NCBI RefSeq assembly: GCF_023498005.1
Contig: NZ_CP097290.1
Span: forward strand, 1-64,000
DNA: 64,000 nt
Reading direction: 5' to 3'
DNA from: Streptomyces durmitorensis
Lineage (GTDB): Bacteria; Actinomycetota; Actinomycetes; Streptomycetales; Streptomycetaceae
This document shows, piece by piece, positions 8,806-16,423 of the stretch. The notes beneath the pieces were generated by a model. That model searched no databases. It saw only the letters and a program-made list of their open reading frames with translations, and was not told the DNA's origin. The position numbers were made by a program, and so were the translations under genes. The stretch's first letter is position 1. Each line of letters opens with the position of its first letter.

Positions 8806-9858
8806 ATGAGCACGATCAGCACGGGTGGTGCCGGCCTCGCGCACATACCCGAGATCCACTGTCCTTTCCCCTACCGGGTGAACCCGCACGCCGACCGGGC
8901 GCGCGCACACCTGGCCGCCTGGGTGCACCGCACGGGCCTGGTGAACCGCGAGTCCGCCAGGAAGCGCTTCGACCAGGCTGACTTCGGCTGGTTCGCCGCC
9001 CTCGTCTATCCCACCGCGAGTCGGCGGCACCTCGAACTGATGGCGGACTGGTTCGCCTGGCTGTTCCTGGTCGACGACCAGCTGGACGACGGCAGTGCGG
9101 GCCGCAGCCCGGCACAGATGGAGCAGATGGTCGGCGGCATGCAAGTCGTGCTGGAGTCGCCGGACTTCGGGGTGAGCCTGCTGAGCGGGCCGAACGTGCC
9201 GCCCGCGGTCGCCTCACTGGCCGAGCTGTGGCAGCGCACCGCCGTGGACGCCCCGGCTCACTGGCGCCGCCGGTTCATCCGGCATCTGCGCGACTGCCTG
9301 GTCACGGCAACGGTGTGGGAGGGCGGAAACCGGATTCGGGGCACCGTGCCCGACGAGGTGACGTACATCGAGAACAGGCGTCACACGGGCGCCATCTACG
9401 TCTGCATGGACCTGATCGACATCGTCGAGGGGCTCGACGTCCCCGAAGGCCTCTACGGCAGTGCGGAGTTCACCCTCGCCCTGGATGCCGCCTGCAACGT
9501 CGTCTGCTGGACCAACGACGTCTACTCGCTGGACAAGGAGCGCTCGCTGGGCGAGGTGCACAACATCGCCTATCTGGCGCAGCACCACCGGGGGCTGGAC
9601 CGGGAGCAGGCCCTGGCCGAGGTGTGCGCGGCCACGTCCACGGAGACCGAGCGCTTCCTGACCGCCGAGAGGCAGCTGCTGTCGGCCCACCCCCAGGAGA
9701 CCGGGCTGCTGGCTCCCTACGCCGCCGGGATGCGGACGTGGATCCGCGGCAACCTCGACTGGTCGAGGCGGACGAAGCGCTACCAGGCCGGGACGTCGGC
9801 GTCCTGGGCGCGTCCTGCCGACTACGTGGAGCGGGCTCTCATAGGAGTGACCCAGTGA
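8806..9858 (+). CDS. Class I terpene cyclase
   Basis: A 350-aa terpene synthase of the bacterial class I fold. The first metal-binding motif is DDQLDD at residues 90-95 (in FLVDDQLDD). The NSE triad is NDVYSLDKE at 237-245 (Asn237, Ser241, Glu245). A pyrophosphate-sensing Arg and the C-terminal RY pair (RRTKRY) are present, so all ionisation residues are intact. It converts a linear prenyl diphosphate to a cyclic hydrocarbon or alcohol in the cytosol. The adjacent polyprenyl diphosphate synthase supplies substrate, which makes a C20 (GGPP) substrate likely though not proven; many close relatives use farnesyl diphosphate. Spacing is 0 bases from the P450, and its stop overlaps the next GTG start by four bases. 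Confidence 0.93.
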   Translation: MSTISTGGAGLAHIPEIHCPFPYRVNPHADRARAHLAAWVHRTGLVNRESARKRFDQADFGWFAALVYPTASRRHLELMADWFAWLFLVDDQLDDGSAGRSPAQMEQMVGGMQVVLESPDFGVSLLSGPNVPPAVASLAELWQRTAVDAPAHWRRRFIRHLRDCLVTATVWEGGNRIRGTVPDEVTYIENRRHTGAIYVCMDLIDIVEGLDVPEGLYGSAEFTLALDAACNVVCWTNDVYSLDKERSLGEVHNIAYLAQHHRGLDREQALAEVCAATSTETERFLTAERQLLSAHPQETGLLAPYAAGMRTWIRGNLDWSRRTKRYQAGTSASWARPADYVERALIGVTQ

Positions 9859-10901
9859 CCCTGACCCTGACCTTGGCCCCGGACACACGGGACGCGTGGG
9901 CGCTGCTGCGACGCTACCGGCAGCTCACAGGACCGCGGCTGCAGCATGCCGTGGAGCAGTTGAGCGAACCGGTGCGGACCATCGCCCGCTTCCACTTCGG
10001 CTGGTGCGACGAGAACGGCACCCCCACGCAGGACGGGTGGGGCAAGGGTGTGCGCGGCGCGCTGGTCCTGGCCAGTGCGCAGGCGGTGGGTGGCCCTGCC
10101 GACCAGGCGCTGAGCGGCGCGGCGGCGGTGGAACTGGTGCACAACTTCTCGTTGCTGCACGACGACCTGATGGACCGTGACCGTGTCCGGCGCGGCCGCC
10201 CCGCGGCCTGGACCGTCTTCGGCGAGGCCCAAGCCGTGCTGGCGGGTGACGGCCTCCTGGCTCTCGCGCTGGACACCCTGGCCTGTGCGCCGCCGCCCCC
10301 CGCGAGTGCCTCCGCGACCCAGGAACTGTGCCGGGCCCTGCTGAAGCTGGTCGCCGGCCAGGGCTCCGACCTGGCGTTCGAGAGCCGTGCGGAGGTCGGC
10401 CTGGAGGAGTGCCTGACGATGGCGGCGGGAAAGACCGCCTCGCTCCTGGCCGCCGCCTGTGCGCTCGGCGTGCTGTCCGCGGACGGGGCGCCCCACCAGG
10501 TGAGCGCTCTGCGGGGATTCGGACACCACGTGGGCATGGTCTTCCAGCTCGTCGACGACCTGTTGGGGATCTGGGGAGACACCCGCGCGACCGGCAAGGT
10601 GACCGGCGGGGACCTGCGGCGGCGCAAGAAGTCCCTGCCGGTGGTCGCGGCCCTCGCCGGGGACAGCGAGGCGGGGCGCCGCCTCGCCGAGCTCTACGCC
10701 CTGCCCGGTCCGCTGGACGACGGCGACGTCACCCGGGTTGCCCGGCTGGTCGAGGAAGCGGGCGGCCGGCAGTGGGCCGAGCGGGAGGCCGTACGGCACT
10801 GGAAGCAGGCGCAGGAGGAACTCTCCCGTGCGCGCCTGGAGCCGGAGGCGACACGAGGGCTGCTCGCCCTGGCCCGGCTGATCACCCAGCGCGACCGCTG
10901 A
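9855..10901 (+). CDS. Polyprenyl (probably geranylgeranyl) diphosphate synthase
   Basis: A 348-aa trans-isoprenyl diphosphate synthase. The first Asp-rich motif is DDLMD at residues 103-107 (LLHDDLMDRDRVRRG). The second is DDLLGIWGD from residue 234, followed by the GKVTGGDLRRRKKSLPV segment typical of the family. Start GTG 9855 overlaps the terpene cyclase stop (GTGA) with AGGAG seven bases before it; frames extending further upstream are shadows of the cyclase. It condenses IPP with allylic diphosphates. The 34-aa-class of bacterial enzymes with DDxxD and this length in terpene clusters usually make GGPP, but chain length cannot be fixed by eye. Confidence 0.9.
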   Translation: MTLTLTLAPDTRDAWALLRRYRQLTGPRLQHAVEQLSEPVRTIARFHFGWCDENGTPTQDGWGKGVRGALVLASAQAVGGPADQALSGAAAVELVHNFSLLHDDLMDRDRVRRGRPAAWTVFGEAQAVLAGDGLLALALDTLACAPPPPASASATQELCRALLKLVAGQGSDLAFESRAEVGLEECLTMAAGKTASLLAAACALGVLSADGAPHQVSALRGFGHHVGMVFQLVDDLLGIWGDTRATGKVTGGDLRRRKKSLPVVAALAGDSEAGRRLAELYALPGPLDDGDVTRVARLVEEAGGRQWAEREAVRHWKQAQEELSRARLEPEATRGLLALARLITQRDR

Positions 10902-10936
10902 CCGACGGCCGGACAAGAGAGGGAGAGACCGAGCTC

Positions 10937-12316
10937 ATGAGCCGAACCGACAACATCCTGGCATCCCCGCCCCACCCCGTCCCGGAGCCGGTGGGGGCGC
11001 CCACAGGAGGGCCGGGCACCGCCTCCCCCGTCGAAGCGGGTGGAACAGGTGAAGCAGGTGAAGCAGGCCGAACAGGTGAAGCAGGCGCCCCCCGGCGGCG
11101 GTTCATCCTGCCCGTCGCCGCCGACACCGGCGAGGCACTGCGCCGAGCCGTCCGCGGCCTCGCCGGGCAGGCGCACCCGGGCGGGGCGCACCCCGAGCGG
11201 CTTGCCGTGCACGGCACGGGCGCGCACCGCGTCGTCGCCGCCGCGGACCGACCGGACCGCCTGGGGGACGAACTTCTCGCACGGCTGGACGAGAGGAGCG
11301 CACCCCACGCCGGTGAGCGCCCCGCGCTGGCCTTCCTGTTCTCGGGCGGCGGGCCGCAGTGGATCGGCACGGGCCGCGCCCTGCTGGCCGAACCCGCCTT
11401 CCGCGCCACCCTGGACGAGTGCGACCGTGCCGTGCGTGCCGTCACCGGCTGGTCCGTCATCGAGACGCTTCTGGCCGACGACGGTCAGACCCTTGTGCCC
11501 ACGGACGTCCTCCAGCCGGTCCTGTTCTCCGTGCAGATCGCCCTGGCCCGCACCCTGCACGCGTGGGGGCTGAGGAGCGATCTCGTTCTCGGGGCGAGCA
11601 TCGGGGACGTGGCCGCGGTCGTCGCCGCCGGTGCGCTGCCGCTGGAGGAAGGAGCGCGGCTCATCGCCACCTGGTCCCGGCTCGTGGCGGAGCGCGCGTC
11701 GGGGCACGGCACTCTGATCGTCTGCGACATGCCGCTGGAGGAAGCCGAACGTCTCAGCGCACACAGCGGCGGGCGGGTCTTCGTCGCGAGTCATCTCGCT
11801 CCCGGCCAGGTGTGCCTGTCCGGAACCCCGGACGGTGTCGCCGAGGCCGAACACGAGCTGTCCGCCCGCGGGGTCCAGACGCTGCGCACTCCCATCGACT
11901 ACGCCGGGCACAGCTCCCTGCTGGCCGCCATCGGCCCCGAACTCGTACGCAGGATCGGTACGTTGCGCACCCGCCGCCCGGCTGTTCCCTACTGGTCGAC
12001 GGTCACCGGCGGTTTCGTCGACGGTGCTGCGCTCGACGCGGCGTACTGGGTGCGCAACATGTGCGAACCCACCCTGCTGGAAGAGGGGGTCAGGCACCTC
12101 ACGGGCCGGGGTGCGCTGCGTATCGTCGAGATTTCCCCTCACCCGGTGGCCATGTACTCCGTGCAGCAGACACTGAACGCCATCGAGGGCACACGCTCCA
12201 CGGTCCTGGCCGCGTCCCACCGGGATCTGTCACCACGTCAGGGTCTGGAGGACCTGGCGGCACAACTGTGGTGCGAAGGGTTCGACGTGGACTGGAGCGC
12301 CGTCGGAACCGTGTGA
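10937..12316 (+). CDS. Free-standing acyltransferase (PKS AT-like) with unusual GASIGD active site
   Basis: A 459-aa protein. Residues 1-55 are a Pro/Gly/Ala-rich linker with repeated GEAG units; 130-430 form a PKS-type acyltransferase domain (FLFSGGGPQW, ITGWS-like VTGWSVIETLL, ISPHPV). The nucleophile motif is GASIGD: Ser221 is kept, but the usual His before it is Ala and the Glu after Gly is Asp. The catalytic His is present in DYAGH (His325), where methylmalonyl-specific ATs read YASH and ethylmalonyl types often xAGH. Start ATG 10937 has GGGAGAG upstream and lies 35 bases after the prenyl synthase, so it belongs to the terpene operon. It may load an acyl unit onto a carrier or the terpenoid. 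Activity is uncertain because of the lost His. Its 3' end overlaps the convergent LanM gene by 79 bases. Confidence 0.8.
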   Translation: MSRTDNILASPPHPVPEPVGAPTGGPGTASPVEAGGTGEAGEAGRTGEAGAPRRRFILPVAADTGEALRRAVRGLAGQAHPGGAHPERLAVHGTGAHRVVAAADRPDRLGDELLARLDERSAPHAGERPALAFLFSGGGPQWIGTGRALLAEPAFRATLDECDRAVRAVTGWSVIETLLADDGQTLVPTDVLQPVLFSVQIALARTLHAWGLRSDLVLGASIGDVAAVVAAGALPLEEGARLIATWSRLVAERASGHGTLIVCDMPLEEAERLSAHSGGRVFVASHLAPGQVCLSGTPDGVAEAEHELSARGVQTLRTPIDYAGHSSLLAAIGPELVRRIGTLRTRRPAVPYWSTVTGGFVDGAALDAAYWVRNMCEPTLLEEGVRHLTGRGALRIVEISPHPVAMYSVQQTLNAIEGTRSTVLAASHRDLSPRQGLEDLAAQLWCEGFDVDWSAVGTV

Positions 12317-15300
12317 GGGGGGTGCAGCAGCAGCACGGAGGGCACCTCGTCCGGGCAGGCGAACCGCAGCAACTGATGCCCCACGCCCGAGAGCCCGGTC
12401 AGCAGGCCAGGGGTCTCCGCTCGGGTCGGCGAACCGCACACCCAGTCCGACTCCGCGGCGGCATCGAGCTTCTCCCCGAGCTGCCGCATCAGCCGACCCG
12501 GCTCCGCCCGGCCGCCGCGCTCGGCGAGCAGCACGAGTTCGAGATTGCCCAGGTCGCCGTGGCACATGCTGTCGCTGCCGCGGCCGGTGAGCCGGTGCGC
12601 CCCGGTGTCCGGACCGCCGGCGGGGTCGAGCTCGCCGGGGCGCAGCGCGGCCAGGGCGTCCGCGGCCAGTTGCCGCTCGAGCCCGGCCGTCGCGGGCCGG
12701 CCGATCAGGTCGAGCCGGGACATGCCGATCCCCGCCGCCCCGTGGCACCACAGGGAGCGGAAGGGCGAGAGCGCCTCGGCCCGGAAATCGGGCCAGTTGC
12801 CGGCCTCGGGGTCGAACGCCTCCGTCTCGTACGCCAGTCCGCCTGCCACCGCTTCGGCGCAGCCCTCGTCGGGTGCGACGTCTGCGAGCCGGGCCAGGGC
12901 CGTCACGATGCCCGCCGCGCCGTGGGCGAACCCGGTGAGCGGCTGTGCACTGTCGATGTGGTGATGCTCCCAGGCCAGACCCCGCCCGGTGCCGCCGGGG
13001 ACGGCGCCGGTGACCAGGTGCCGGGCGGTGCGGCGGGCGAGAGCCGCGGCGCGTCCGTCCGGGTCCTGCCCCGCCTCGACCACGGCGAGCAGGGCAAGGG
13101 CGCAGCCCGCCGAGCCGCCCACGACGTCGAACGTCTTGGTGCCGTCCAGGGCGCGCTCCGCGACGGCCAGCACCGGCTCGCGCACGGCGGCCAGATGCGG
13201 GGTACCGCCGAGCAGCCGGTCGAGGTGGGCCAGGAAGTACAGGGGCCCCATCCAGGCGCCGAACGCCCCGATGTCCTTCTCCCCGCCGGTACCGGCGCCT
13301 GCGTCGGCCGTGGCGCTCGCGCGGACGCGGCGGACCACTTCGTCGGCGACGTCCAGCGCCAGTGAGGTGAAGCGCGGGTGGCCGCTGATGAGGCCGAGCC
13401 GGGCGAGGAACAGCCCGATGCCGGACAGTCCCGAGTAGAGGTCCGCGTCGAGCGGGGCGAGGTCCCAGACGCCGTACGCCACCGGCTGGGGCGCGATCCA
13501 GCCGATCCGGCCCTCCCTGACGGTCGCCAGGCGCCGTACCCGGTCGCCGATCGAGGTGGCTGCGGCGACGAGTTCCGCGGGGTCGGCGCTGCGGGTCCGC
13601 GTCCGGCGGCGAGCGTCGGCCGGTGCCGGAGGCTGCTCCAGCAGGCTGACGTCCACACCGCCGACGAACGATCCGGCGATGATCCGTTCCTGGAGCTCCC
13701 GGTCCTCGGGGCCCATGGCCTCGATGCGGCGGCGCACGGCGCCGAGCGCGGGTTCGTCGAAGAAGCCGGGCACGCTCCGCCCGTCGTCGAGGAGGAGGTC
13801 GCGCGATCCGGGCAGCGCCTCGAACAGCGGGATGTCCCCGCGCAGCACCGCGTCCATCTCGGCGCGTACGACGGCTTCCCCGGCCGGGCCCGCGTACCGC
13901 TCGCCGCACAGCCGGGCCGTGCTGCACTCCCGGTCCAGCGCGTCCCGCAGGAAGTCCGGGTGCATGCTCTCGGTGAGCACCTTGCCGTAGACGAAGCTCG
14001 GCCTGGGCAGGAAACGCACCGGCGTGCCGGCGAAGCCCTCCAGGAGGCCGCCGGGGGCGAGGATTTCCGTACGGCGGGCGCTGATCCAGTCGTAGCCGTG
14101 GCGGAAACCGGCCAGTACGTCGGTGAGGTGGTCGGCGGCCCGGGCGGGCGTACCGTCCGGCAGTCGCGGCCGGTTCTGCGCGCCGGGCGAGCGCACGTGC
14201 TCCCACACGATGTGCACCTCGTCGGTCCCCGGGTTCTTCTCGACGGGCACCGGGGTGATCGACGGCTGGCCGTCCGCTCCGTCGAGTCCGCTGTAGTCGC
14301 CGACGGGTGCCCCGGCCGGGGCACCGTCCAGCACCACCTTGGTGGGCAGCAGCGCGGTGGCCCGCACCGACTCGCGCAAGGCGGCCAGGGCCGGTTCCTC
14401 CGGCTCCCCCTGCGGTCCGCCCGCGCCGTTGCGTGACGTCCTTCGCGGGGCACGGGGGTGCAGCAGTGCTTCGAGGTCGACGAGCACCGGGTGCTCCCCG
14501 ACGGCCATGATGTTCTCCTGGTGGAAGTCGGTGCCGCGCAGCGCGTGGACCAGGGCCAGCAGCGCGCCGGTGCGCCAGTAGAAGCCGGCCACGTCCCGGG
14601 CGTTCGCGCAGGGCTGTGCACTCACGCACTCCGCCCAGCCGTGGTCCTGCCGGGTCAGCGTGCGCGGGGTGCGCAGGGTGTGTGGGCCGTCCTGGTTGAA
14701 GCGGTGCACCAGCCTGCCGAACTGCTCGTCCACGGCGAGTGATCGCGGCTTGTAGAACACCGGCGGCGCGTCGTGGAAGTCGACGCGGCACACCGAGCTT
14801 CCCCGGCGGTGGACATCGCCCTGGCCGAAGCCGACCGCCGCCACGCCGCCCGGCCTGACGCCGCACAACAGGTCCTCGCAGAGGGCTTCGAGGTCGTCGC
14901 GCAGGTGCCGGGCGAAGCGCGTACGGTCCGCGACCCAGTCGTCGAGCAGTTCCGTGACGCAGCGGGCCAGCACCGGGTACCGCGTCCACAGGCGGTGCTG
15001 TTCACCGGGTTCGGCCAGGGAGTCGACGTAGAGCTGGTAGCGGGCGGTGGAGGTCGCCCCGGACGCCAGCCGGCCCTGGACGCGGGCCAGGTTGATCTCC
15101 AGGATCATGGTGGGCTTCAGGACCACGGCGAGGCGGGTGACGGGCACGCCCGCCAGCAGGGCTTCGCCGAGACCGTCCAGTTCCGCGGGGAAGGGGCCAA
15201 GAGCGCGCAGGGCGCTGCGCAGCCGGTCCTGTGCCTGCCGTACGAGGGGTTCGGCGACGCGCAGCAGACCGGGCAGCGGCGGCGTGTCGGGCCGGTCGGG

Positions 15301-15627
15301 CCCTGGCCGGGCCGAGCGCACCCGGTCCGCCCAACCCGGGCGGCCGGACAAGCGGGCGGCGAGCGCCTCATGGTCCTCGCCGAGCAGCCGGTGCAGCGCG
15401 GGCGCCGTCACTCCGACCGCGCGCAGTTGGCCGGTGAAGTGTTCCTCCGGTCCCCTGAAGGCTGCCAGGGCGCGCCAGCGGGCGAGCCGGGCCGTCGCCC
15501 GTTTTGGGTCCGGCGGGTCGGCCGGCGCGGAGGGGGCGGTGAGGCGTTCTTGTACGGAGCTGGCCGCGGCCCAGAAGCCGGCGGGAAGGGAGTCCTGGTG
15601 TCCGCCGGGCGGGCTGCTGAACGGCAT
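12238..15627 (-). CDS. lanM: Class II lanthipeptide synthetase LanM
   Basis: 1129 aa, normal LanM length. The N-terminal dehydratase half (about 200-620) contains the kinase-like phosphorylation loop: FYKPRSLAVDEQF, GTDFHQENIMAVGEHPVLVDLEALL. The C-terminal half (about 730-1095) is a LanC-like cyclase barrel with GLSGIGLFLARLG, GFAHGAAGI and the zinc ligands Cys961 (WCHG), Cys1022 and His1023 (MCHGD). Both activities should be intact: Ser/Thr phosphorylation and elimination, then Cys addition to give lanthionine rings. Start ATG 15627 has AAAGGA upstream. It follows the precursor gene after 152 bases that contain a strong hairpin. The last ~28 residues after PSVLLLHPP lie beyond the usual LanM end and are read antisense through the acyltransferase gene, an odd convergent overlap of 79 bases. 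Confidence 0.95.
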   Translation of the reverse strand: MPFSSPPGGHQDSLPAGFWAAASSVQERLTAPSAPADPPDPKRATARLARWRALAAFRGPEEHFTGQLRAVGVTAPALHRLLGEDHEALAARLSGRPGWADRVRSARPGPDRPDTPPLPGLLRVAEPLVRQAQDRLRSALRALGPFPAELDGLGEALLAGVPVTRLAVVLKPTMILEINLARVQGRLASGATSTARYQLYVDSLAEPGEQHRLWTRYPVLARCVTELLDDWVADRTRFARHLRDDLEALCEDLLCGVRPGGVAAVGFGQGDVHRRGSSVCRVDFHDAPPVFYKPRSLAVDEQFGRLVHRFNQDGPHTLRTPRTLTRQDHGWAECVSAQPCANARDVAGFYWRTGALLALVHALRGTDFHQENIMAVGEHPVLVDLEALLHPRAPRRTSRNGAGGPQGEPEEPALAALRESVRATALLPTKVVLDGAPAGAPVGDYSGLDGADGQPSITPVPVEKNPGTDEVHIVWEHVRSPGAQNRPRLPDGTPARAADHLTDVLAGFRHGYDWISARRTEILAPGGLLEGFAGTPVRFLPRPSFVYGKVLTESMHPDFLRDALDRECSTARLCGERYAGPAGEAVVRAEMDAVLRGDIPLFEALPGSRDLLLDDGRSVPGFFDEPALGAVRRRIEAMGPEDRELQERIIAGSFVGGVDVSLLEQPPAPADARRRTRTRSADPAELVAAATSIGDRVRRLATVREGRIGWIAPQPVAYGVWDLAPLDADLYSGLSGIGLFLARLGLISGHPRFTSLALDVADEVVRRVRASATADAGAGTGGEKDIGAFGAWMGPLYFLAHLDRLLGGTPHLAAVREPVLAVAERALDGTKTFDVVGGSAGCALALLAVVEAGQDPDGRAAALARRTARHLVTGAVPGGTGRGLAWEHHHIDSAQPLTGFAHGAAGIVTALARLADVAPDEGCAEAVAGGLAYETEAFDPEAGNWPDFRAEALSPFRSLWCHGAAGIGMSRLDLIGRPATAGLERQLAADALAALRPGELDPAGGPDTGAHRLTGRGSDSMCHGDLGNLELVLLAERGGRAEPGRLMRQLGEKLDAAAESDWVCGSPTRAETPGLLTGLSGVGHQLLRFACPDEVPSVLLLHPPHTVPTALQSTSNPSHHSCAARSSRP

Positions 15628-15705
15628 GGGAAGTCCTTTCCGACCGGATGGCGAGGCGGGGCCGGAGCCGGCCGGTGCGCGACGATCCGGCGCCGGATGA
15701 TGCGC

Positions 15706-15733
15706 GGGGTGGCCGCAGTTGGGCGGCCACCCC
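15706..15733 (-). terminator. Attenuator-type hairpin between lanA and lanM
   Basis: An 11-bp perfect stem (15706-15716 with 15723-15733) and 6-base loop lie 47 bases after the lanA stop and 79 bases before lanM. Hairpins in this position are common in lantibiotic operons, where partial termination gives much more precursor than synthetase mRNA. A 14-bp palindrome (15685-15698, ATCCGGCGCCGGAT) follows directly. Confidence 0.7.
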
Positions 15734-15747
15734 CGGCACTTCAGCGG

Positions 15748-15795
15748 TCAGCCGCAGCGGTCGTCAGCCGCAGCAGTTGTCAGCCGCAGCAGTTG
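15748..15795 (-). repeat. Three tandem 16-bp repeats across the lanA stop codon
   Basis: On the minus strand CAACTGCTGCGGCTGA is repeated exactly (15795-15780 and 15779-15764), followed by a third copy with two mismatches (15763-15748). Each unit contains the codons for Asn-Cys-Cys-Gly-stop of the precursor C-terminus. Because the unit is 16 bp, successive copies fall in different frames. Confidence 0.9.
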
Positions 15796-15947
15796 AAGAA
15801 GGGCTGCGTGGAGAGGGTGGAGGCGGCCACGGAGTCGCCCGTGGGGAGGTCGGCGGTGAGGTCCACTGCGCCTGCGGGGTGCCCCGGAGTCGCCGTCAGG
15901 CCCTCCTGGTACGTGGCGTCCTGCCAGACAGTCGTGGTGATGTCCAT
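15780..15947 (-). CDS. lanA: Lanthipeptide precursor (LanA), 55 aa, ending Asn-Cys-Cys-Gly
   Basis: A short gene easily missed by ORF length cut-offs. ATG 15947 is preceded by AAGGGG at good spacing. The 55-aa product has an acidic leader (begins MDITTTVWQDATYQEGLTAT, continues to LPTGDSVAA) and a Ser/Thr/Cys-rich end, STLSTQPFFNCCG. That tail offers two Ser and two Thr plus exactly two Cys, enough for two (methyl)lanthionine rings. A plausible cleavage site is after Val-Ala-Ala, resembling the AxA sites of some class II precursors, but no LanT protease is seen nearby. It sits immediately upstream of lanM on the same strand with an attenuator hairpin between. Phased SARP-like repeats lie upstream at 16034-16055. 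It does not look like a known lantibiotic family to me. Confidence 0.85.
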   Translation of the reverse strand: MDITTTVWQDATYQEGLTATPGHPAGAVDLTADLPTGDSVAASTLSTQPFFNCCG

Positions 15948-16033
15948 TGAATCCCCTTCGGTAGGTCGGCACTTGCAGCGCGGTGGCCGGTCCGTGGCCC
16001 GCCCCCGCTGAAATCACTGGGACGCTAGGTCGC

Positions 16034-16055
16034 ACCGGTGGAGCGCCGGTCGAGC
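16034..16055 (-). promoter_or_regulatory. SARP-like 11-bp direct repeat upstream of lanA
   Basis: Two adjacent 11-mers, ACCGGTGGAGC (16034-16044) and GCCGGTCGAGC (16045-16055), match at 9 of 11 positions and place TGGAG/TCGAG cores exactly 11 bp apart, the helical phasing SARPs recognise. They lie about 90 bases upstream of the lanA start. Confidence 0.5.
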
Positions 16056-16125
16056 CGGTCTGGGACGGGGGCAGCACGGGGCAGCACGGGGGCAGCGCCT
16101 CACCGAGGAGCACCGAAGGGGGAAC

Positions 16126-16169
16126 GAGAACGCCGTGCCCCGATACGGAGATCGGGGCACGGCGTTCTC
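16126..16169 (-). terminator. Strong 19-bp stem terminator after DUF5302 gene
   Basis: A perfect 19-bp inverted repeat (16126-16144 and 16151-16169) with a 6-base loop begins 28 bases downstream of the DUF5302 stop. It should stop transcription from the upstream condensation/DUF5302 genes, so lanA-lanM needs its own promoter. Confidence 0.8.
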
Positions 16170-16196
16170 TGCGCCATGCGCGGTGGCCGGGGGCCG

Positions 16197-16379
16197 TCAG
16201 CCGGTCTTGCGCCGGAAGAACCGCCTCTGACCGTCGTTGCCGCTCATGTTCTTGACTTTCAGTCGGCCCTCTTCGTGAGCCGCGCGCGCCTGCGATGTAC
16301 GCGCCTTCTTCTCCAGGGCTTCCTGGAAACGGCGCTTCGCCTCCTCCTCGCTGTGGTTCGCGGGGGGCGTGTCAGCCAT
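16197..16379 (-). CDS. DUF5302 family small protein (copy 1)
   Basis: A 60-aa, highly charged protein: a helical KRRFQEALEKKAR core, a variable linker and the family-typical C-terminus RRFFRRKTG. Start ATG 16379 has CAGGAGG directly upstream; the longer frame to 16445 lacks a site. The family is widespread in actinomycetes and has no known function. The protein is soluble, basic and probably nucleic-acid or protein binding, but this is a guess. It follows the condensation-domain gene after 44 bases, but it has its own phased repeats upstream and a strong terminator downstream. A second member (26870-27052) lies 10 kb away, so the locus has two. Confidence 0.8.
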   Translation of the reverse strand: MADTPPANHSEEEAKRRFQEALEKKARTSQARAAHEEGRLKVKNMSGNDGQRRFFRRKTG

Positions 16380-16423
16380 GGCTGCCTCCTGGCGTTCGAC
16401 GACTAGTCCCGTACCCCAGGGCA

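Noticed and set aside
16126..16169. 19-bp inverted repeat considered as an attachment or recombination site
   Set aside because: Position just after a stop codon and the tight 6-base loop are those of a terminator; no integrase or duplicated core is present.
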